The notes beneath the pieces are model-generated. The model made no database searches. It saw nothing but the letters and a program-made list of their open reading frames with translations, and was not told where the DNA came from. From assembly GCA_963751835.1 (NCBI GenBank), contig CAVVWD010000023.1, forward strand, positions 248,001-312,000: 64,000 nucleotides of DNA. Direction: 5' to 3'. Within the stretch, counting starts at the first letter, position 1. Every line of letters begins with the position of its first letter. Below are positions 58,607 to 64,000 of the stretch, one piece after another. The translations under genes were made by a program, and so were the position numbers. This DNA comes from JACVRW01 sp963751835. GTDB taxonomy: Bacteria > Actinomycetota > Thermoleophilia > Solirubrobacterales > Thermoleophilaceae.

Positions 58607-59800
58607 ATGCCCCAGACGAGGCCTCCCCGGACGGCGCTCGTTCATGACTTCCTCGTCAGCGTGCGGGGCGCTGACCGTGTGTTCCTCGAGATGTGCGAGC
58701 TGTGGCCGGAGGCCGACATCTTCACGCCCGTGTACGACGAGCGCGGCACAGAGGGCCGCTTCGCCCACCGCAACGTCCACACCTCGTTCCTCCAGCGCAC
58801 GCGGCCGACGGCGCGGACCTTTCGCGGGCTCCTACCCCTCTATCCGGCCGCTATCGAGTCGTTCGATCTGTCCGCATACGAGCTCGTGATCTCGAGTTCC
58901 AGCGCCTGGGCCCATGCGGTCATATGCGATGAGCAGGCTGTGCACGTCTGCTACTGCCACAACCCCTTCCGCTATGCCTGGAACGAGCGACACCGGACCC
59001 TCGCCGAGCGAGGCGATCCGGTCTCACGTGCCGCCCTGCGGAGCTTCCTGCGGCGGTGGCGGGAGTGGGACTGGATCGCCGCACAGCGGGTCGACCACTA
59101 CGTGACCAACTCGCGCGTGACCCAGGGACGCATCCACTCCTACTTCGGGCGTGAGTCGCGGATCGTCTATCCGCCGGTGGCCACCCGACGTTTCACGCCC
59201 GGGCCGGTGGCCGACCACTACCTGGTCGTCTCGGAGCTCGTGTCGCACAAGCGGATCGACGTCGCCGTGGAGGCGTTCAACCGGTTGCGGCTCCCGCTGG
59301 TGATCGCGGGCGATGGGCCCCACAGGCGCCGCCTCCGGCGGATCGCCGGCCCCACGGTGCGCTTCGTGGGAAGGGTCAGCGACACCGAGGCCGAGCGCCT
59401 GATGTCGAGCGCCCGGGCTCTGGTGGTCACGAGCGTCGAGGAGTTCGGGATCGCTGCGGTAGAGGCCCAGGCGGCTGGGCGTCCCGTGGTGGCGCGGGCC
59501 GGCGGCGGCCTACTCGAAACCGTGGTCGATGGAGTGACGGGCTGCTTCTGGGAGGGCGGGCCCGACGAGCTGGCCGAGGCGGTCGCGCGGTTCGATCCCG
59601 CGGCCATCGACCCGCGAGTGTGCGTCGAGAACGCCCAGCGCTTCGACGCCAGGGTGTTCCGGGAGCAGTTGCCGCGCGAGGTATACGAGACCTTGCGGGC
59701 TGCGCCGGAGCAGCGCGAGGAGGCCCGCCAGCAGCTGCGCCGGCCCTTGCCGGCGCGTCGCCCCGGCTCGCTGTACCGGCGCGGCTCGGCGGCCTGGTAG
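58607..59800 (+). CDS. Glycosyltransferase family 4 (GT-B)
   Basis: 397 aa from ATG 58607 (MPQTRPPRTALVHDFLVSVRGADRVFLEMCELWP). The N-terminal block TALVHDFLV...GADRV and SSSSAWAHAVICDEQAVHVCYCHNPFRYAW are typical of WbaZ-like mannosyl/fucosyltransferases. The donor half has YLVVSELVSHKRIDVAVEAFNRL, VRFVGRVSDTEAERLMSSARALVV and EEFGIAAVEAQAAGRPVVARAGGGLLETVVDGVTG. It ends 22 bases before a berberine-bridge remnant. The Arg-rich C-terminal tail is longer than usual. Confidence 0.87.
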   Translation: MPQTRPPRTALVHDFLVSVRGADRVFLEMCELWPEADIFTPVYDERGTEGRFAHRNVHTSFLQRTRPTARTFRGLLPLYPAAIESFDLSAYELVISSSSAWAHAVICDEQAVHVCYCHNPFRYAWNERHRTLAERGDPVSRAALRSFLRRWREWDWIAAQRVDHYVTNSRVTQGRIHSYFGRESRIVYPPVATRRFTPGPVADHYLVVSELVSHKRIDVAVEAFNRLRLPLVIAGDGPHRRRLRRIAGPTVRFVGRVSDTEAERLMSSARALVVTSVEEFGIAAVEAQAAGRPVVARAGGGLLETVVDGVTGCFWEGGPDELAEAVARFDPAAIDPRVCVENAQRFDARVFREQLPREVYETLRAAPEQREEARQQLRRPLPARRPGSLYRRGSAAW

Positions 59801-59822
59801 TGGAACCTCGGCCCGCGCGACG

Positions 59823-60068
59823 ATGGTGAGCTGGATCGAGCGCCGCCAGCGAAGCGGCTCCGGCGCGGCCAACGCGTGGATCAACGGCGTCTGGCGCGCG
59901 CTGCGGCCGTCCGCGTCCGGCCAGGCCTACCAGAACTACATCGACCCCCAGCTGCCCGGCTGGCAGCGGGCCTACTACGCGGGCAACCTCCCGCGCCTGC
60001 GCGAGATCAAGAAACAGCTCGACCCCGAGTTCCGCTTCCGCTTCCGGCAGGCGATCCCGCCGGCCTGA
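59823..60068 (+). pseudogene. Berberine-bridge-enzyme (FAD-linked oxidase) C-terminal remnant
   Basis: 81 aa, ATG start. The sequence AYQNYIDPQLPGWQRAYYAGNLPRLREIKKQLDPEFRFRFRQAIPP matches the conserved C-terminal BBE block of FAD-linked oxidases (Y-x-N-Y-I-D-x-x-L, YYG-x-N-x-x-R-L, DP-x-x-x-F-x-F-x-Q-x-I-P). The FAD-binding and substrate domains that make up the other 400 residues are absent upstream, where a glycosyltransferase ends. It is best read as the tail of a lost gene, next to the degenerate inverted-repeat element. Confidence 0.7.
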
Positions 60069-60105
60069 CCTTCGCTCCCAGGTTGGCGTTGGCCGTGGTG
60101 GGGCT

Positions 60106-60236
60106 GGGGCTGGGGAAGGGGATTTATCGCTGAACGTTGCCGACTTAATGTCGTGTGACGACACCAAGTCGGCATCGTGGGGGAAAAATCGCGGTTTCGG
60201 GCAGGAAGATCGCTCCCCGTGCCGCCCCCTCCCCAG
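60106..60236. repeat. Degenerate, shorter relative of the inverted-repeat element
   Basis: GGGGCTGGGGAAGGGG (60106-60121) on the left and GCCCCCTCCCCAGC (60223-60236) on the right recall the ends of the copies at 16877 and 49556. GAAGATCG on this strand is the reverse complement of their CGATCTTC motif, so this copy seems to lie in the opposite direction. The centre is a strong hairpin: GCCGACTT (60139-60146) with AAGTCGGC (60166-60173), holding TGTCG/CGACA inside. It is only about 130 bases long, and the relationship is less certain than between copies 1 and 2. The 263-base gap holds no gene. Confidence 0.5.
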
Positions 60237-60331
60237 CTGCAGTCGGCGGCAGTCCGGCCCTAACAAGCACGCACCGCACTGAGCGCAGAGCGCCCTAACA
60301 AGGGGCAGGTGAAACAAAGCGCGGCCGCCGC

Positions 60332-61915
60332 TCAGCGCGGCTCGAGGATGGCGTAGTCGCCGTAGCGGGCGGTCTCGCGGTACTCGCGCCGCAGGAACTC
60401 GTCAACGAGGCGCACGCCGGTGGGCTCTCCGCGCAGGTTCGGCTCACGCACGGTCGTGATCGGGTCGAGCCAGCGCACGACCGCCTGCGGCCGCTCGCGC
60501 TCGAGCGCCTCCACGATCTCCCGCTGCTCCTCGGCGCGGGCGAGCAGGCCGAAGTCCGCGGCAGCGGCGTTCGGGCGCTCGGCGAGCACGTAGAAGCGCG
60601 GATCGTTGAAGCGGACGAGGTCGGAGCGCCGTGTCGTGACGTAGATCGGCTCCCCGGGCGGGACCAGCCGCTGGACATCCGACACCGCGCGCTCGAGCGC
60701 CCGAGCGTCGGCGGGCGGCGCCTTGGCCCCGTCCGCGACCGGAAGGTCGATCACGGAGAGCGGCGGCGGGTCGGCGAGGGCCGACACCCGGTTGGCGAGG
60801 CCGTGGAGGCCGATGAGGCCCAGCACGAGCAGGACCGCGAGGACGATTCCGCGCGGCGCGCCGAGCACGAGGCACAGCGGCAGTGTGAGCGCGACAGCCA
60901 CCAGGAGGGGGGTGGTGTGGAACTCGTCCGGGCGTGAGAGGAGGTACGCCACGCAGCAGAGCGCGAGTACGAGCAGCCCGCCGAGCCGCCAGCGCTCGCG
61001 GGCACGCGGGAGCCATGCGAGCAGGGCGAGGGCGAGCCCGATCAGCGCGATGAGCGGCAGGTAGTAGCCCGTCGCGTCCTTGAGGTCCGCGGCGAGCGTG
61101 CCCGGAGGCCAGGCGCGCAGCTCGCCGTCGTAGGACCAGGGGAACGGCAGCGTCCACCACTCCTTCTCGCGCAGCGAGGTCCCCACGAGCTCGTCGTAGA
61201 GGTCGGCGGGCCCGAGCGCGATGAGGAAGGGCAGATAGACGAGCAACGACAGCCCCGTCGCGACGCCCCCGAAGATGGCGAGCGAGCGCCACCCACCCGG
61301 CCCCGGACGCAGCGCGAGTGCGACGCCGACCGCCAGGCTCCCGTAGAGGGCGAAGTCGAGTCGCCAGGCCGCGGCGAGCGCCATGAGTACTCCCGCGAAG
61401 ACGAGCCGGCCGGCGCCGGAGCCGTCGCTCGTGGCGACGTAGAACCCGAGCAGCACGGCGAGCAGCGCGAACGGAAACGGCGTCGCGCTCGTTGGCTGCG
61501 CCATCACGCAAGCGGTGACGAGCCATGCGACGAGGGCGAGCGGCAGTGGCGCCTCGCGCCGGACGATCGCGAAGGCGGTCACGGCCAGCGCCGCGTCGCA
61601 TGCCACGCGCAGCACGCGCCACGAGAGCAGCGAGGGCCCGAACAGCTCGAACCAGCCGCCCAGCACATAGGGCTGGGCCGGTCCGTACGGCCACAGGAAG
61701 TCCCGGTAGGGCAGCTCCCCCGCGGCCACCCGGGCCGCGGCTGTGAGCACCACGCCCTCGTCGAACTCCGCGCCACCACGGAGGATCGTGAAGCCGGAGA
61801 TAAGCGCGGCGCCCGCAAGCAGCCCGAGCCAGGCGAGCGGCGCGACGTCGCGGCCCGCGCGTCCGGCCGCGCCGCCATCAGCCGGAGCGGCCGCTGCCTC
61901 TGCCCGCGTCGACAC
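60332..61915 (-). CDS. Integral-membrane glycosyltransferase (GT39/GT83-like)
   Basis: 527 aa, GTG start. About eleven helices. The first periplasmic loop has the acidic ILRGGAEFDEGVVL and LPYRDFLWPYGPAQPYVLGGWFELFG, the layout of polyprenol-phosphate-sugar-dependent C-type glycosyltransferases in which D-E near the first loop is catalytic. The C-terminal 130 residues are soluble (ALERAVSDVQRLVPPGEPIYV and onwards), a periplasmic domain. It would use a lipid-linked sugar to decorate a polymer or protein outside the membrane. It is divergent from the polymerase gene with only 20 bases between start codons. Confidence 0.8.
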   Translation of the reverse strand: MSTRAEAAAAPADGGAAGRAGRDVAPLAWLGLLAGAALISGFTILRGGAEFDEGVVLTAAARVAAGELPYRDFLWPYGPAQPYVLGGWFELFGPSLLSWRVLRVACDAALAVTAFAIVRREAPLPLALVAWLVTACVMAQPTSATPFPFALLAVLLGFYVATSDGSGAGRLVFAGVLMALAAAWRLDFALYGSLAVGVALALRPGPGGWRSLAIFGGVATGLSLLVYLPFLIALGPADLYDELVGTSLREKEWWTLPFPWSYDGELRAWPPGTLAADLKDATGYYLPLIALIGLALALLAWLPRARERWRLGGLLVLALCCVAYLLSRPDEFHTTPLLVAVALTLPLCLVLGAPRGIVLAVLLVLGLIGLHGLANRVSALADPPPLSVIDLPVADGAKAPPADARALERAVSDVQRLVPPGEPIYVTTRRSDLVRFNDPRFYVLAERPNAAAADFGLLARAEEQREIVEALERERPQAVVRWLDPITTVREPNLRGEPTGVRLVDEFLRREYRETARYGDYAILEPR

Positions 61916-61921
61916 CCCTTG

Positions 61922-61931
61922 GCAATATTGC
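61922..61931. promoter_or_regulatory. Palindrome in a 20-bp divergent intergenic gap
   Basis: GCAATATTGC is a perfect 10-base palindrome and the most AT-rich point in the area. It sits between the GTG of the membrane glycosyltransferase (61915) and the TTG of the polymerase (61936). Overlapping divergent promoters or an operator are possible; if the polymerase starts at GTG 61984 the gap widens to 68 bases. Confidence 0.35.
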
Positions 61932-61935
61932 AGAC

Positions 61936-63429
61936 TTGCCGCCGACTACCTCGACACTGCCCGCCTCGCGGGTCGGCGAGCGCGTGACGAGGGTTGCCGT
62001 CGCCGTGGCCCTGCTCGCGGGGCCCTTCGCGCTCGCTTTCGCGACGGGCGGTTTCTTCGATGATCCTCGGAGCATCGCGGCGGCGGTCGCGCTCGCGCTC
62101 GTGGCGTCCGCGGCACTCACATGGTCACAGCCGCTCCTTCCGCCCACCGGCGCCGGCATCGCCATGCTCGGTGGGCTCGCAGGGCTCACCGCCTGGACGG
62201 CGATCTCGGCGGCGTGGGCGCCCGATTCCGACCGCGCGCACGACGATCTCGTCCGGCTGCTCCTCTACACGGCCGCGCTGGCACTGGCAAGCGCTGCCTT
62301 CTCGACACAGCGGCTGCGCCGCGCGGTCGAACCGCTGCTCGCGGCGGGCGTGCTCGTGGTGATCGGTTATGGGCTGGCCGGGCGGCTCCTGCCGGGGATC
62401 ATCGAGCTCGAGGCCTCGCTGAGCGCCAACGGGCGCCTCGAGCAGCCGCTCACGTACTGGAACGCGATGGGCGCGCTCGCGGCCTTCGGCTTCGTGCTCA
62501 CGGTCCGGGTCGCGGGAGACGGGACCCGTGCTGTCTGGCTGCGGGCGGCAGCGGCGGCGGGCGCGATCCCCCTTGCGACCGGGGTGTACCTGAGCTTCTC
62601 GCGTGGGGCGCTCGGCGCCCTGGCGGGCGGGCTCGTGATGCTCGTCGTGCTCGCGCCCGAGCGCTCGCAGCTGCGCGCGCTGGGGCTGTGCCTTGGGCTC
62701 GGCGCGCTGGCGTCGGTGGCGGCGAGCCGGTTCCCGGGCGTGGAGTCGCTCGGAGGAGATCATCCCGAGCGCGACGGGGCGCTCATGCTGGCCATCCTCA
62801 CGGTGCTGTGCACGCTCGCCGCCACGGTGCAGGCGCGGCTGGCGCGCGCCGAAAGCGCCGGGCGCCTCGGCGCGGGTCGCGTGGACCTGCGGATCCCTCG
62901 CGCCGCGGTCGCCGGAGCCGTCGTGCTGCTCGTGGTGGCGTTGGTGGGGGTCGCCGCCGCGCTCGACCAGGGAGGCCGCGAGGAGCCGCGGAGGGGCGCC
63001 ACGGCTGCGCGCTTCGGCGAGCTCGGGAGCGCCCGCTACGACTACTGGGACGTGGCGCTTTCCGAATTCGCCGCCAACCCGCTCGGCGGCGTGGGGAGCG
63101 GCGGCTTCGAGGTGAGCTGGTTCCGCGAGCGCGAGCTCGAGGAGGTGGCGCGGGACGCCCACTCGCTCGAGCTCGAGACTGCAGCCGAGCTCGGTCTCGT
63201 GGGGCTGATCATGCTCGGGCTGTTCCTGGCCGGGGCGGCCCTCTGCGCGCGGTCCGCATACGAGCTGGCTCCGGCGCTCGCTGCCGGTCCGTGCGCTGCC
63301 CTGGTCGTCTGGCTGCTCCACGCCACGCTCGACTGGGACTGGGAGATGCCGAGCGTGACCCTGCCGGCGCTCGTGCTCGCGGGCCTGCTCGCCGGCGCCG
63401 CCGACCCGCGTAGGCTCGCGAGCCCGTGA
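61936..63429 (+). CDS. O-antigen ligase/polymerase-like membrane protein
   Basis: 497 aa from TTG 61936, or 481 aa from GTG 61984 (MTRVAVAVALLAGP). Eleven or more helices and a large periplasmic loop near the C-terminus that holds ARYDYWDVALSEFAANPLGGVGSGGFEVSW and ARDAHSLELETAAELGLVGLIML, the Wzy_C/O-antigen ligase signature (G-x-G-x-x-x-F and A-H-[NS]-x-x-L-x). It would polymerise or attach lipid-linked polysaccharide. It is consistent with the surrounding glycosyltransferase genes. Confidence 0.87.
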   Translation: MPPTTSTLPASRVGERVTRVAVAVALLAGPFALAFATGGFFDDPRSIAAAVALALVASAALTWSQPLLPPTGAGIAMLGGLAGLTAWTAISAAWAPDSDRAHDDLVRLLLYTAALALASAAFSTQRLRRAVEPLLAAGVLVVIGYGLAGRLLPGIIELEASLSANGRLEQPLTYWNAMGALAAFGFVLTVRVAGDGTRAVWLRAAAAAGAIPLATGVYLSFSRGALGALAGGLVMLVVLAPERSQLRALGLCLGLGALASVAASRFPGVESLGGDHPERDGALMLAILTVLCTLAATVQARLARAESAGRLGAGRVDLRIPRAAVAGAVVLLVVALVGVAAALDQGGREEPRRGATAARFGELGSARYDYWDVALSEFAANPLGGVGSGGFEVSWFRERELEEVARDAHSLELETAAELGLVGLIMLGLFLAGAALCARSAYELAPALAAGPCAALVVWLLHATLDWDWEMPSVTLPALVLAGLLAGAADPRRLASP

Positions 63430-63460
63430 AGGAGAGCATCTTCGAGCAGCGGGCCGCTCG

Positions 63461-63883
63461 CTACTGCGTGGCCCGGCGGTTTCGGGCCGCGAGCGGGTTG
63501 AGCTCGAGGGCGTGCCGCCTTGCCGAGGCCGCCCCGGCCGGATCGGAGTCCGCCAGAGCGACCGACAACGCAACCCAGGCCCTGAAGTCCTCGGGCGCGC
63601 GCTCCACCGCCTCGCGGGCGGCCGCGCTCGCCTCTCGCAGGCGCCCGGCCTGCTTCAGGGAGGCGGCGGCAGCCACGAGCCTGTCGCCTCCGCGACAGCG
63701 CGCACGGACGTCTCGGAGCGCCGCCTCGAGCGGCGCGCCGCCGTCACGGGCGCTCAAAAAGACCGCCCGGCCGGCGTCTTCGCATGTGCGGTCGTCGGCC
63801 CGCCACGAGAGGACAAGTGCCGCGAGCGACACGGCGAGCGCTGCGAGCGCGACGCGCAGCGCGATGCGGGTGGCGCCGGGCAT
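63461..63883 (-). CDS. Membrane-anchored TPR-like protein
   Basis: 140 aa, ATG 63883. One N-terminal helix (LRVALAALAVSLAALVLSW), then a soluble domain with TPR-like helices (GDRLVAAAASLKQAGRLREASAAAREAVERAPEDFRAWVALSVALAD...AASARRHALELNPL). Two cysteines (DRTCEDAGR, ARCRGGD) lie in the loop. TPR proteins near Wzy-type polymerases often hold assembly complexes together; that role is inference. It is convergent with the polymerase gene. Confidence 0.72.
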   Translation of the reverse strand: MPGATRIALRVALAALAVSLAALVLSWRADDRTCEDAGRAVFLSARDGGAPLEAALRDVRARCRGGDRLVAAAASLKQAGRLREASAAAREAVERAPEDFRAWVALSVALADSDPAGAASARRHALELNPLAARNRRATQ

Positions 63884-63919
63884 GCCGGCGAAGCGTAGCC
63901 GGGGCCACGGAGGCGGCCG

Positions 63920-64000
63920 ATGAGGCGGCCTTCCGCAGGCACGCTTGTCCCGCTCGCGCTCGGCGCCGCCGCCTTCGCGCTCGCGCTCGCGCAGCGGCCA
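63920..64000 (+). CDS. N-terminus of a membrane protein (cut by the window edge)
   Basis: ATG 63920 opens 27 codons: MRRPSAGTLVPLALGAAAFALALAQRP, a basic start and one hydrophobic helix. It is divergent from the TPR gene, 36 bases away. The opening resembles the first helix of a second polysaccharide polymerase, but too little is visible to name it. Confidence 0.5.
   Translation, partial: MRRPSAGTLVPLALGAAAFALALAQRP

Noticed and set aside
1..64000. tRNA, rRNA and CRISPR arrays
   Set aside because: I looked for T-loop GGTTCGA-type blocks, rRNA-like stretches and regularly spaced repeats and found none that hold up.

Overview
The window is very GC-rich, uses many GTG/TTG starts and carries actinobacterial gene content: a two-subunit isobutyryl-CoA-type mutase, an ETF-QO, an Rv2578c-type radical SAM protein with an intein, LPxTG-like proteins, and a LysRS fused to an MprF-like domain. 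The order rpmE - DUF1385 - prfA - prmC - tsaC - glyA followed by a complete atp operon fits a deep actinobacterium, most likely Thermoleophilia (Solirubrobacter-like). That placement is inference from gene content, not from a marker-gene tree.

Layout. 1-8.3 kb: the end of a HAD-IB hydrolase, a GH63-like hydrolase, then a block for branched-chain/fatty acyl-CoA metabolism (icmA, a cupredoxin gene, icmB, etfB, etfA, ETF-QO). 8.3-9.2 kb: an intergenic stretch full of inverted and direct repeats, and a gpsA remnant. 9.2-16.9 kb: a translation and one-carbon housekeeping cluster ending in a serine-acetyltransferase-like gene. 16.9-17.2 kb: a long inverted-repeat element. 17.2-21.9 kb: a flippase, glycosyltransferases and a WecA/MraY-type enzyme. 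21.9-26.9 kb: an orphan kdpA, the intein-bearing radical SAM gene, a cNMP-domain protein and an HhH repair protein. 26.9-28.4 kb: a YjbQ protein and a secreted GH26. 28.5-35.9 kb: the F1Fo ATP synthase operon with an accessory membrane gene. 36-43 kb: mixed metabolism (SDR, HbpS-like protein, yeast-type cytosine deaminase, epoxide hydrolase, VOC protein, secreted GH43, DMT transporter). 43.2-50.7 kb: an APC permease, the LysRS-MprF fusion, two VOC genes, a second copy of the inverted-repeat element, and a crotonase. 50.7-55.1 kb: three genes that are each split by one frameshift (AidB-like acyl-CoA dehydrogenase, PhoD-like phosphatase, secreted glycosidase). 55.1-64 kb: an exopolysaccharide/cell-wall glycan locus (four soluble glycosyltransferases, an LPxTG-like protein, an integral-membrane glycosyltransferase, an O-antigen-ligase-like polymerase, a TPR protein, the start of another membrane protein) plus a berberine-bridge-enzyme remnant beside a third, degenerate repeat element.

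How genes work together. The acyl-CoA mutase isomerises a branched acyl-CoA, and the adjacent ETF and ETF-QO would carry electrons from acyl-CoA dehydrogenases to quinone. prfA/prmC make and methylate RF1. The atp genes form one tightly spaced operon. The glycosyltransferases, flippase, WecA homologue and polymerase together suggest a surface polysaccharide.

Most notable: (1) two ~305-350 bp non-coding inverted-repeat elements 33 kb apart with similar ends and diverged centres that each keep a hairpin, plus a shorter degenerate relative; (2) an intein sitting in the CX3CX2C motif of a radical SAM enzyme that also has frameshifts; (3) active-site residues that point to isobutyryl-CoA mutase rather than methylmalonyl-CoA mutase; (4) an ETF-QO lacking one [4Fe-4S] cysteine; (5) LysRS and MprF domains in the opposite order to mycobacterial LysX; (6) two 11-bp-period direct repeats like OmpR/PhoB-family boxes. 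No tRNA, rRNA, CRISPR array or transposase gene was recognised.
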